Source of the DNA: Coriolopsis trogii
Taxonomy: Eukaryota > Basidiomycota > Agaricomycetes > Polyporales > Polyporaceae
DNA: 64,000 nucleotides
Direction of reading: 5' to 3'
Assembly (NCBI GenBank): GCA_020543525.1
Contig: JAHYIO010000036.1
Span: forward strand, 744,001 to 808,000
Positions within the stretch are counted from its first letter, which is position 1, and every line of letters begins with the position of its first letter. A program made the translations under genes and the position numbers. Positions 36,655 to 46,895 of this stretch are shown here, in pieces. The notes under the pieces were generated by a model. The model made no database searches and was not told the origin of the DNA. It saw nothing but the letters and a program-made list of their open reading frames with translations.

Positions 36655-37742
36655 GGTGCAGCGTCCTCCCGTAGTCATTCCTTTAGTATCACAGTGAGTA
36701 GTCGCACTATCCTACCCGTGTAGCAGTCTTGCTGAACTTGATCTTCACAGTGCTCTTTCGTCTGCAGTTACGTCAGTGTATGATCTGCAAGATATTTATC
36801 ATGACGCAACGATTTCCTCTCCATCTCCGCGTTCTGACTCACATTCGGATGGGCAGTCGCAGGGCGTTTCTGCTCCTTGCGCTCTTGATAATCATACGTC
36901 CATTCGGCGCGGGGGCTATGCGAGATGGGTTCTCTGGGTCTACATGAAACCATCCATCGGCGCGTGTTGATGCTTGAGCATGCCATGGCGCACCTCTCAA
37001 TCTCCCTGACGGCCTGAATTTCACTGAGCTTCTTCTTTCCATTCATTTGTCTCGTCAGTGGCTTGTATCGTCGCGCCTGTACACACCACCCAAGACGTTC
37101 AGCGCCCGCCGCATCATGTATACGGTCCGATGCGTCTCCCTGCCAAGCGCATCGATTCAGCTTCCATCCAGCGCTGACACGCCCGCGGTGAAAGTTCCTC
37201 AAAGCCTCAACATTCACCCACCGTTTTTTGACAGGCGCCGCCCTGCTCGTAAAACTTTCCTCCAGGGAAAACACAGGATGAAACACGTTGGGTATGTTGA
37301 TGTTTCAAGTCTGGACGCTGGGAGCCTTGGACCGCGGTCGGAATTTGCCTGTACTGTATCTCGCCGCCGTGAGGGTCTTCGCATGTCCGCAGACCCAACT
37401 TGGCATGCATCGCGCATTCTTTGAGGGACACTCCGGCGCTGCCCATGCCTTGTCTGTCAACGCCCTGCGACGCGCAAGTATGATGTCGCAGATGTCGCTA
37501 GATTCTACCGCGCGTGTAAACCCAGTTGGGCCCTTCACATTTGCGCGATACGCCATTCTGCAACGTCCACTTGCATTATATGTCTCAAGGTTTATCAACC
37601 ACTTGCCCTGCAGCTAGGCTCTGAGGAGCAGAGTAGGATAACGATAGTGGTGTGGATTGTGGAGTATATGTTATAGAAGGAAGATACAAAACAAGAATGT
37701 CCGTGCGTCTCCAGAACGCGAACGTCCGATAGCCGAGTGCTC
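36655..37742. other. Intergenic between converging genes
   Basis: Between DUF6534 copy 3 (plus) and the phosphatase (minus). A plus frame at 36776-36970 (starting YDLQDIYHDATISSPSPRS) looks acidic and Ser-rich, like a protein tail, but has no upstream exon I can join. The overlapping minus frame 36768-37286 (172 codons) is basic and motif-free. From about 37620 the left arm of the inverted duplication starts. Confidence 0.4.
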
Positions 37743-38886
37743 TCACTGCGCAACCACAAACTTGAGTCGCGCGTCCGCACCCTCGCCCTCAACAACGATC
37801 CTGACCTGCTCCATCGTGTCGACAATAAAGTGCGCGCCGCAGTTCTCGATCTTCGACCGCTCGTGGCTCGTGCACAGCCCAATCACCGTCGCTCCAGAGG
37901 CCACCCCAGACCGGATCCCAGACGGCGAGTCTTCGAACACGACGCAGCGTGCGGCGTCGTATCCGAGCTCCTTCGCCGCGAGCAGGAACGGGTCGGGCGC
38001 CGGCTTCCCTGCCTTCAGCCGCTTGTCGTCGGCGGTGATCGTCACCTCAGGAGGCGTAATTCCGACGCGGGTCATGCAGCCGTACGCTATGGGAGAGCGA
38101 GACGATGAGCATGGATCGACTCGGACTGGGTGGACGGACGAGATGCACGTACCATAGGTCCGCGCGCCAGACGTAGCAACAGCGTAGCGACCCGTAGGGA
38201 TCGAGCCCATTAGCTTCTTCACCCCAGGAAGGATCCGCACCGAGCGGTCCACCGCGCACGCCTCGATTTGCCATGCCTCCAACTCATGCTTCAGCGCGAT
38301 CATCGTCTTCCAGTCTGGTTCGTCTTCGTCCTCGAACACGTCCTCGATTTTCGCGCTGTCGGCGTCGAGCGTGGCGAGTCGAGTGCTGAGGCGCTGCACG
38401 AACGAGGGGCGAGCGTTGCTGCTGATAGTGGTGCCCATCGAAGAGGGTGCACGAGAGACGGGGCGAGAGCTGTCCTCAGACCCAGGACTGGAGAGTGCGG
38501 GCGTGGAGACGTCGGACGAGATGGGAGAGACCTTGCGGGATCCCGGGCCGTGCTTGGTGTATGCGTCGGCGAAGAAGAGGATGGACTCCTCGAACGACTG
38601 GACTTCGGCATCCATCTCGTGACTCTTGATGTGCGGCTTGAACTGGGCGAGGTTGTCGATGGCGCGCTTGCCGTGCGTCGCGGCAATGACGAAGGCCGGG
38701 TCGTGGCCGAGGTCGAGGGCGACCTTTCCCCATGCTGCCTCGACGGCGGCGATGGAGTCGGTCAACGTACCGTCCTACACAACGTATGCGAGTCAGCGAA
38801 GCGCGTGTAGGGATTCGGTGAAGAACACGTACCATGTCGAAGAGGACGGCATCGGCGTAGAAAGTGGACTCGATGTTACCAGACAT
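37743..38886 (-). CDS. HAD-superfamily phosphatase, copy 1
   Basis: Small-molecule phosphatase of the glycerol-phosphate / 2-deoxyglucose-6-phosphate type (subfamily by motif; substrate not known). Exon 1 MSGNIESTFYADAVLFDM joins DGTLTDSIAAVEAAWGK, which forms the nucleophile motif DxDGTLxDS. Then AATHGKRAIDNLAQFKPHIK. From about residue 95 a Ser-rich, acidic insert (VSPISSDVSTPALSSPGSED to DVFEDEDEPDW) separates the two halves of the cap. Motif II Ser is in YAVATSGART, motif III Lys in LKAGKPAPDPFLLAAKELGY, motif IV acids in CVVFEDSPSGIRSG. The end is ARLKFVVAQ. 339 residues, about 90 more than usual for the family, due to the insert. A 66-base second intron is open in frame. Copy 2 at 45746 differs by about eight residues and one Asp-Glu pair. 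Confidence 0.93.
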
Positions 38887-38983
38887 CTTGTGAGAAGTTT
38901 GAATGGAGAAGAGTTGCAAAGAGAGTTGTGTTGGTAGAAGTTGAGTAGTTGAGATGGAGAACAGTGGTCGTCGAACGAGGTCC

Positions 38984-38989
38984 TATATA
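38984..38989 (-). promoter_or_regulatory. TATA box of phosphatase copy 1
   Basis: TATATA, 98 bases before the ATG at 38886; same position and context as in copy 2. Confidence 0.6.
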
Positions 38990-39594
38990 CGTTTTCTGAC
39001 CAACGCCCTAGGGGTCGGCAGTCAACGGCGAGACGTCGGGGCTTGCTTTGCAATCGTATCGGATCCCTCAGAGGGCTCACTTCCGGTCGTGTATCTGCGG
39101 CCCTGGTTCGAATGCGTTCGAGTCTAGTCCAGGCTGTAGCAGGACCGAGTCTGCGAGATTGCGTGTCTCAATCCGGCCTAAGTATGAAAGGCTACGGCGA
39201 ATTTTCATTTCAGTCAACTTTCTAATCGGGCGAAGGTTTCGGAGGTTTAGAGACAGTAGAAGGGTAACTCACTACTTCTCCCCACTATGCGACAAGGGAA
39301 CGTGACGGAGTCCCGTCACGACGCTAGTACATAGGTCCAAAAGCACGACATTGCAAACCCGATCTTCTGCACTGTACTACTGTTGCCGTCACATTGGTTT
39401 GTCTGGCAGAAATTGATCTTCAGCGATACTGGACTCGCTATGGCTGAATGTTCTCCAACTAGAAAGTATTGACCTAGGCATGTTCTGAATCATCTGTGAC
39501 CGTGTGTCAGGTTTCCCATACCATTAGCAAGGAGATGGCCCGACGTCAGCGTACCTCGTACTCGGGGATAGTCAGGTTCACGCTGCCACTGGCA

Positions 39595-39786
39595 GAGGGC
39601 CCGTGCGACGTGCAGACTGAGGGTCTGGTCTTGGTTTGGTCCCTTTGCGAATAGCACGGCGTCGCGGCAAATTGTCCGCAGACCCTCCGAGAGGGCCCGT
39701 GCGACGTGCAGACTGAGGGTCTGGTCTTGGTTTGGTCCCTTTGCGAATAGCACGGCGTCGCGGCAAATTGTCCGCAGACCCTCCGG
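39595..39786. repeat. Perfect 96-base tandem duplication (two copies)
   Basis: Unit begins GAGGGCCCGTGCGACGTGCA at 39595 and again at 39691; the two copies are the same except for the last base (A versus G). 96 is a multiple of three and the minus strand stays open through both copies, giving a 32-residue peptide repeat (starts SEGLRTICRDAVLFAKGPN). No start, promoter or splice context supports translation. Confidence 0.9.
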
Positions 39787-40273
39787 CCCGACCTGCCGGT
39801 GACCGTCAAGGGCGCAAATAGAGTTGTTGGTCTTCGCCGTTGGAAGACTGGCTCCCCCTCACCCATTTCTTAGGCTCTCGTCATGGGCTTCAGAAACGAT
39901 TCGTACCAGGAGGTTCTGCCACCAGAAATGTCCGCAGCGGCGTAGCTACACCCTCCCTTGTCGACAAAAATGTCGTGGTCGGACGGAGCTTCGGTTGCAT
40001 AGGTGAACAAGGCTCGTCGACGCCGCAGAACGACGCTTGACTGCTTTCTCATGAGACCGAACGTTCACAGAAGCATAGTTGACCCAGTCACCTGGCGTTT
40101 TGTATGACTTCTCTCATGAGTTCAATGCGAAGGTCGTGCCTGGGCCTGACGGGGATACCCACACGAAGTCTAGCATGAGCCGGGGGAGTGCTATTAGGGG
40201 ACGCATCCACCCCCTGAGCGGAGCACAAGGCTATAATCTACAAGCTTTCAGCGCACATAAGAACATCATGTCA

Positions 40274-41576
40274 TCAGCAACCCATCCTAATGCCGTCATA
40301 TGGACCGTCGTGGTCGTCGGCGGAGCCCACGAAGATGTTCGGAACCTCTCCGATCGTGCACAGGTCGTTTGTGTTGTCTTGCCCTACGCAGTAATAAGTA
40401 GTACCTTTTCGTTAGCTTCTGCTCCCCGACCGATCCCCGGCAAGGTTGAGACGTACCTGGGCATGCTGCCCACGCGCCAGAGTCTTGTATGTGAACCTCG
40501 CCGGATGTGTGGTGGTATCCGAGGAATCGCCCAGGCAGGATCGGCACGAGGTCCTTCTTGTTGTTTATGTGCGTCACGGAGATTGGCTGAGAGTCGACGT
40601 AATTTGCGAACTCCTGGTTGCCGACGCGGGGCATGCCATACCCAACGAAGCGTGTGGTGATACCAGGAATGTGCAGAGGGAGGAACACTGCATCGAGAAG
40701 TCCGATCGCCGCACCTAGTAAATAGGAGGAGGTATCGGTACGTCGGGCGTCTCACCGCGAGCGGTGCGTGCTACATACCCAGTGAGTGACCCGTAACCGT
40801 GACCTTCTTAGTGTTGAATCTGGTGAGTGCTGTCTGCACTGCAGCCAATACACCCGCGGCCGATCTATCGAAATGCAAACTTAGTCGGCACCAATGCCGA
40901 CAGCGGAGTTCGACGTTCAGGAAAGACATACCTTGACTGCGATCCAGCAAAGCCACTGTGAGCCTTGATGTCGGTCTTTGCCAGGCCAGGGAATAAGCTC
41001 GAGTCCAAGTGCTCCAGGATGATGTCGCCGTCCTCGAGTATCGGAAGGCTGCGCACAACGCCCATTGAGTACTACCCCAACGCAGGAGGACAACGAGGAA
41101 GCTCACATCTCACTGGTATCTGTCCCCTGGTGCCCGACGATCACCTCGCCCAAAGTAGGGTCATATCCAACGTACCCTGCGAGAAAGCCAAGACCGCCCC
41201 ACGGTCAGCAAAGGAGGCTTTCTGGCAAGCGAACCCGCGAAGCATTCAGGGGTATGGGAAACCGCCACTCACAGAACTGCGTCAATGTTCCGTCACCCCC
41301 AGACGCGACAGGCACAAAACTCGGGTTCGCCTCGCAGTTCGCCCCACAGTTCCACGCGAGCGTCGCGGCGGGCTCGCAGTAGCCCGTGCTTGCGTAGTGC
41401 GTGTACGGCCGGAACGCGCCGATCTGCGCCGCGCTGAGCGTGCTGATCCCCTGGCGCCGCGCGGGAGGAGGGGGCACGGGTGCGGGGAGCGGGGTCGCTG
41501 CTGCTTGCGCGGAGAAGAAGGCCAGCCCGGCAGCAAGCAGCGCCACGAAGGCGTCGGCTTTGAGGAGGGGAGACAT
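40274..41576 (-). CDS. Secreted lipase, class 3 family, copy 1
   Basis: Secreted triacylglycerol lipase or esterase. MSPLLKADAFVALLAAGLAF and the following residues form a signal peptide, with a Pro-rich stretch (ATPLPAPVPPPPARR) after it. Body: FRPYTHYASTGYCEPAATLA, CGANCEANPSFVPVASGGDG, the oxyanion region VGYDPTLGEVIVGHQGTD, HSGFAGSQS, and nucleophile VTVTGHSLG, whose exon ends at the last Gly. The next exon reads AAIGLLDAVFLPLHIPGITT, then FVGYGMPRVGNQEFANYVDS. The catalytic Asp lies in NNKKDLVPILPGRFLGYHH and the His in DHDGPYDGIRMGC, where the gene stops. About 310 residues, 6-7 introns. Cys pairs near the start (CEP, CGANCEA) fit disulphides. It is a tandem paralogue of the lipase at 42576 and lies between the two phosphatase copies. 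Confidence 0.93.
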
Positions 41577-42575
41577 GTCGGTGCCGCGGAGGATCGCTTA
41601 TCGGAGGCGCTTGGCTTGAACGACAAGGACGCGGGCCCGAGGGGCCTGGGGTTGCGACAGCTGTGAGTGAGCACGGAAAGCCTCGAAAGACGAGGGAGGG
41701 ACGCACTGCGGTCGGGCTCTTATAGCCAACCCCACCTTGCCTGTTCTGTCGTTACTATTGTAGAGCTGAGGCTGCGCATAAAGCTGTTCCGGGGAACCGA
41801 TAGGGACCAGAAGACCAGTGTACTTTGTTGATTGTTCTCAGTCGAAAGACGGCCTGTCACGTACCTCATGCACCCGATACCCGGAGAGAGTGCGGTGGGC
41901 GGATGTGGTCATGGTGTGCGAACGTGCTGATCGCGATCAGCTTGCGTCGGGCTGGGGTAGCATATGCATCATCTGCTTGGGGGCAGGTCAACTGTCCAAT
42001 CTTACCTGGGTTGGACGCACCTGAGCGAATGTATCACCAGATGCACCGTCATGATATGTCTGTGGTTGGCTACGAAGGAGCTATGATAAGCACGGTCCCG
42101 CAGGATGTCAGTCCCCATGAACGAATCGCATTGAACTGTCATAGCGCGGCGATAGATCTATCGATGTTGTGTCAAAATGCATGTTCGTCATGGTCGCGGT
42201 ACAAACCGGGAAGATCAGCTGAACCTGCCGGATCGACAAAGCGCTCACACAGAGCGGACCGAACCCGTCCGTCGGTAACGACTACTGATGGGCCCATTAG
42301 GTCTGCGAACTGCGCAGGGCACGAGACAAACGGATGGAGGTCAGTGAGGATAGCACAGAGAGGGAAGCGGCGGCGAAGTACGACGGAGCGCACAGAATCT
42401 CTTCGACGAGGGTCGCCGCTCGGGCTCTCCGGGGACACATGCTCAATTTCTGATGGGAGGTGCGCATTCAACCTCCGGTGGTCCCAGTGCGGTCCTGGGT
42501 GCTATGTGCGTTCCCAGCTTCGGCATCCGGCTTTCGATAGACACGTCCACAAAACTCTCATGCTCGTCCGTGACG
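41577..42575. other. Intergenic between the tandem lipases
   Basis: Promoter of lipase 1 and 3' flank of lipase 2. A 255-codon plus frame at 41825-42592 fills most of it but is rich in Arg, Ser and Cys with no motif, no TATA and no relative in the window, so I do not call it. Confidence 0.45.
41718..41724 (-). promoter_or_regulatory. TATA-like box of lipase 1
   Basis: CTATAAG on the minus strand, about 143 bases before the ATG at 41576. Confidence 0.45.
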
Positions 42576-44055
42576 CTATAAACAAAACATGAACACGGTG
42601 TCGTAAGGTCCGCCGTGGTCGAAAAGGTTAAAGTCCAGCAAAAGATTGACGTTTCCAGCTGTGCAGAAGATGCTTAGATTGTCGTGCCCTATGTGACACA
42701 AGTCAGATTGACATGTGGCAAGGCGCTTGGTTGGTGGTTGGTGACACTCACCTGGACAGTTGATCCACCGGTTGAGCTCGTCGATGTGTATCTCTCCGCT
42801 GATGTGTCTGTATCCGAGTAGAAGGAACGGAAGAATGATGACCAGATCCTTCTTGTTGGCGATGTGGTTCACTTGAATTGGAAGTGTGTCCACAAAGTTC
42901 GCGAATGACTCCCATCCAACCTATTGAGCAGTCCCTCAGAATAGTAAACGCAGTGAAGGGAGAAGAACTAGTTACTTACTCGAGGGGAGCCGAAGCCAAC
43001 AAAGCGAACTATGGCATCGGGGATCTGGAGGTGCAGGAAAACGGCATCGAGCAGAGCTATCCCAGCACCTAGGGGGTATTTCTGTTTGCCCAAGCGCATG
43101 CTGAGATGTGAACGTAGTGACATACCGAGAGAGTGCCCAACGGTAGTTACTTTCTTAGTCCCGAACTCCGCCATGGCGTTCTTCACGGCCGTCAAGATGA
43201 ACGGAGCCGTGCTGAGCAAATAGCACGGCCCTGTGAGCACATGAGACGTGCGGGAAGGGCGGCAGGACGTACATAGATTGCTCGAGTGCAAAGCCGTTAT
43301 GCACAAGGACAAAGGGACTGACACCAGGGAACAGTTGAGGATCGAGTGGTAGAGGCAAGAAATCGGCGTCCGTTAGGAGAGGTACGCTGCAAAATCCCAA
43401 GACGTCAGTCTCTAGAGCACTCACCATGGGGTATGTCTCACATTGCTAATAAATCTGTGCCTTGGTGGGCGACGATGATCTCGTCCGTGTCAGGATTGAA
43501 GCCAACGAACCCTTGAAGAATCAGGGTATGGATATATTGTAGAGAGTCATCGCGTACGGGCAACTCACAGAATTGAGTGAAGATGCCGTCCCCTCCAGAC
43601 GTAAATGGTACGAAGTTGGGGATCGCGTTGCAGTGCTTGCCACATTTCCAGTCGACGGTCGTGATGGGTAGGCAGTAGGCTGCGGAAGCGAAGTGGGCGT
43701 AAGGTCTAAAGGAGTGCATTTCGTCTTCCGAGATGAAACTGATCGGATCGTTCGCATCCGCTGCTGCTGTCGCGTTGAGAGTATCTTTCTTGATCCCGGT
43801 TGCATCGAGGATTGCCTTCACCTCTGCTATCGTGGTGTCATTGGGCACGAGCGGGATACCGAGGATCGGTAAGATCGTTGCATTCGCAACAGCGGTCGTG
43901 TTCTCAGCAAGGGATGCATTCGTAGCAACGAGAGCGTTCGTCACGGTGGTCGCATTCGTGGGTCGATCTGAAGATGGCGAAGGGAGTGGAGGGAGAGCGA
44001 GTACGACGGAGAGGAGGCCAAGGAGAGCAACACCGAGAAGACTCATGGGTACCAT
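42576..44055 (-). CDS. Secreted lipase, class 3 family, copy 2
   Basis: Second secreted lipase, same order of parts as the one at 40274. Signal peptide MVPMSLLGVALLGLLSVVLA; an ATG three codons later (44046) is also possible. Then a long Asn/Thr-rich segment with many N-glycosylation sequons (NATT, NASL, NTTA, NATI, NDTT, NATA) that copy 1 lacks. Body: FRPYAHFASAAYCLPITTVD, CGKHCNAIPNFVPFTSGGDG, oxyanion part VGFNPDTDEIIVAHQGTD, nucleophile KKVTTVGHSLG at an exon end, AGIALLDAVFLHLQIPDAIV, FVGFGSPRVS, Asp in HIANKKDLVIILPFLLLGYR, and the C-terminal His in FDHGGPYDTVFMF. Stop at 42576. About 360 residues. The intron positions I could follow match copy 1 (after the GHSLG Gly, after GDG...FC), so the pair arose by tandem duplication. 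Confidence 0.92.
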
Positions 44056-44120
44056 ACCGTCCGAGTCCTGGAGTTGGCAGAGCACACTTGAGGCACGAAG
44101 AACTTCATCGCGAGAGATTG

Positions 44121-44129
44121 TTTTATATA
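44121..44129 (-). promoter_or_regulatory. TATA box of lipase 2
   Basis: TATATAAAA on the minus strand, 66 bases before the ATG at 44055. Confidence 0.6.
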
Positions 44130-45642
44130 TTCGTCTCGGTTCCTTTCGCGAATCTCGCCGCGAGCTTAATCGGCGGGGGAGAGGCCTTGCGGGACTCTCT
44201 CGGGGATCCACGCAAAGAATAGATTGTATTGGCCTCGCCGGCATCGAAAAACGACGTTACCAAACCCGTGCTTACCTACACGATAGAAGTTCACACTTCG
44301 CGAAGTACGGGCGGAATGGTCCCCAGGAACAGGCAGGGGACTCGTTGGGTGGCTCGTGGCCAAGATAGAACGCTACGGCTCATTGCGGGACTACATTGTA
44401 TGTGCGTCATTGGTAAATACCCCGACTGGAAGGGAAACCCAAGACATACCCGCAGTGTAGACGTTCGGTGCATGTACGACGGCTTGTACTGGTATTGCGT
44501 GGAGCATTATCCTCCTTTTCGGCGGTACTTGAGACAAATCATCTCGTACAGATGAACAGCGGCCTCTGGTCGGTGGACGGCGGGGCCTTGCAGCAGTCGA
44601 CGACGAGGAAGTGGTCAAGGTTGGCGAGTAAGGTCCAACAGACGCCGGACACTGCTGCCGAGAGCGGTCGGCACCGTCCGAGGACTTGTCCTGCATCGAC
44701 TACCATTCTCCAACGGCCTCTCTGTTCAACGGCAGTGCTCACTGCTCTCATGAGCTCTCATTCGAACGTTCCGCGTGCAATGCCGCATCCCCTTGGGCTC
44801 TTCTCACACGCATATGGACCCGCAGCAGGCACCGAGTCAAACAGTCTGGTGTCCAGAGACTCTGATTGACCCGCAAGATGCTCAATTCTGCATGGAAGTC
44901 TCCCGGAGGGGAGGGAAGGAGGAGGCTTACTTGATGTGTGCGGAACGCCCCCGGTATGGATGTTCATGAACTTTTGTTCTCTACCACCTTCAGAGAGGGT
45001 CTTCGGGGCCGACATGGTCCTTGGTGCGCATACGTTACCGAAGTTCTTTGGACAGGGCGCGAGAGTGTGTGATATATATCTGTGAGTACGATCTCCATTA
45101 GTAGACTTCTCGGCCTCCAAGGTAGGCCATTGCAGGGTTCTGAGTGCGGAGGACGACGCGATGTTTCTCTCCATTGTTACGGGTACAGGAGCATATCCGT
45201 GGTTGTACACTTCTTTCATCCACAGTGCAGGAACTGCTCAACCTAATGTTCAGGACTCAGCTTACGATGAAGTCGTGTGTGTTTGTGCGGTTTCAGACCT
45301 GGTCGCTGCCTCTGCACTTCGGTGAATTCGAAGTTGATGGTGAGCCACGTCCGCTTATGCACGCTCTCCATTTACACTCATAAGCCATCACCCTGAAAGG
45401 TAACATCCCACAGGATTCCCTAAATTGATCAACTCGTTAAATGGACTGGCCATCGCATGTGCTCGGTCTTGTCACAAGCTGGACTCGACTCGAATCTAAA
45501 GGAGAGGATATTCGAGCCTGGACCGCGGGTGCACGACCGGCAGTCAGCCCACTGAGGGATCCGATACGATTGCAAAGCAAGCCACGACGTCCCGCCGCTC
45601 ATGAGGCTGACTGCCAGTCCCTAGGACGTTGGTCAGAAAACG

Positions 45643-45648
45643 TATATA
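45643..45648 (+). promoter_or_regulatory. TATA box of phosphatase copy 2
   Basis: TATATA, 98 bases before the ATG at 45746, in a block almost identical to that of copy 1. Confidence 0.6.
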
Positions 45649-45745
45649 GGACCTCGTTCGACGACCACTGTTCTCCATCTCAACTTCTCAACTTCTACCA
45701 ACACAACTCATTTTGCAACTCTTCTCCATTCAAACTTTTTACAAG

Positions 45746-46895
45746 ATGTCTGGTAACATCGAGTCCACTTTCTACGCCGATGCCGTCCTCTTCGACATGG
45801 TACGTGTTCTTCACCGAATCCCTACACGCGCTCCGCTGACTCGCATACGTTGTGTAGGACGGTACGTTGACCGACTCCATCGCCGCCGTCGAGGCAGCAT
45901 GGGGAAAGGTCGCCCTCGACCTCGGCCACGACCCGGCCTTCGTCATTGCCGCGACGCACGGCAAGCGCGCCATCGACAACCTCGCCCAGTTCAAGCCGCA
46001 CATCAAGAGTCACGAGATGGATGCCGAAGTCCAGTCGTTCGAGGAGTCCATCCTGTTCTTTGCCGACGCATACACCAAGCACGGCCCGGGATCCCACAAG
46101 GTCTCTCCCATCTCGTCCGACGTCTCTACGCCTGCACTCTCCACTCCTGGGTCTGAGGACAGCTCCCGCCCCGTCTCTCGTGCACCCTCTTCGATGGGCA
46201 CAACTATCAGCAGCAACGCTCGCCCCTCGTTCGTGCAGCGCCTCAGCACTCGACTCGCCACGCTCGACGCCGATAGCGCGATAATGGAGGACGTGTTCGA
46301 GGACGAGGACGAAGACGAACCAGACTGGAAGACGATGATCGCGATGAAGCATGAGTTGGAGGCATGGCAAATCGAGGCGTGTGCGGTGGACCGCTCTGTG
46401 CGGATCCTTCCTGGAGTGCAGAAGCTGATGGACTCGATCCCTACGGGTCGCTACGCTGTTGCTACGTCTGGCGCGCGGACCTATGGTACGTTCATCTCGT
46501 CCGTCCACCCAGTCCGAGTCGATCCATGCTCATCGTCTCGCTCTCTCATAGCGTACGGCTGCATGACCCGCGTCGGAATCACCCCTCCCGAGGTGACGAT
46601 CACCGCCGACGACAAGCGGTTGAAGGCAGGAAAGCCGGCGCCCGACCCGTTCCTGCTGGCGGCGAAGGAGCTCGGATACGACGCCGCACGCTGCGTCGTG
46701 TTCGAAGACTCGCCGTCTGGGATCCGGTCTGGGGTGGCCTCTGGAGCGACAGTGATTGCGCTGTGCACGAGCCACGAGCGGTCGAAGATCGAGAACTGCG
46801 GCGCGCACTTTATCGTGGACACGATGGAGCAGGTCAGGATCGTTGTTGAGGGCGAGGGTGCGGATGCGCGACTGAAGTTTGTGGTCGCGCAGTGA
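45746..46895 (+). CDS. HAD-superfamily phosphatase, copy 2
   Basis: Near-identical twin of the gene at 37743, in the opposite orientation. Exon 1 is 45746-45799 (MSGNIESTFYADAVLFDM), exon 2 starts at 45858 with DGTLTDSIAAVEAAWGK, and the second intron is 66 bases starting at a GTACGT after GARTY. All four HAD motifs are present: DxDGTLxDS, the Ser of VATSGA, the Lys of AGKPAPDPF, and FEDSPSGIRSG. 341 residues. Differences from copy 1 that I can see: His for Arg and Thr for Ser in the Ser-rich insert, an extra Asp-Glu in the acidic run before DEPDW, Met for Leu in the following helix, Gln for Lys and Asp for Gly before SIPTGRYAV, and Ala for Gly in GATVIALC. Nothing inactivating, so both copies look functional. 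Confidence 0.94.

Larger units (their letters stand above)
37620..39160 (-). repeat. Left arm of a 1.5 kb inverted duplication
   Basis: Reverse-complement match of 45450-47015. It covers the phosphatase gene, its TATA box and promoter, and about 100 bases of 3' flank. The coding part is nearly identical; the outer flanks match with small insertions and substitutions, for example around the GAGGGATCCGATACGATTGC block upstream of both genes. Ends are approximate. Confidence 0.85.
38887..40273. other. Intergenic with promoter, tandem repeat and lipase 3' flank
   Basis: Contains the phosphatase promoter and the inner end of the left duplication arm (to about 39160), then unique sequence, the 96-base tandem repeat at 39595-39786, and the 3' flank of the lipase gene. 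No gene seen. Minus frames at 39490-39866 exist only because the repeat unit is a multiple of three. Confidence 0.5.
44056..45745. other. Intergenic, lipase 2 promoter to phosphatase copy 2 promoter
   Basis: Unique sequence from 44056 to about 45450, then the right arm of the inverted duplication. Plus and minus frames at 44400-45200 are motif-free. No gene seen. Confidence 0.5.

Noticed and set aside
36768..37286. 172-codon minus-strand frame
   Set aside because: No motif and no relative in the window; overlaps an equally plausible plus frame.
39595..39786. CRISPR-like or minisatellite array
   Set aside because: Only two units of 96 bases with no spacers, in a eukaryotic genome; a simple tandem duplication.
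41825..42592. 255-codon plus-strand frame between the lipases
   Set aside because: Long but Arg/Ser/Cys-rich, no motif, no promoter signal, and it runs into lipase 2's last exon in antisense.
45822..46508. 228-codon minus-strand frame in the phosphatase
   Set aside because: Shadow of the real gene; the matching frame exists in copy 1 only because the two genes are near-identical.
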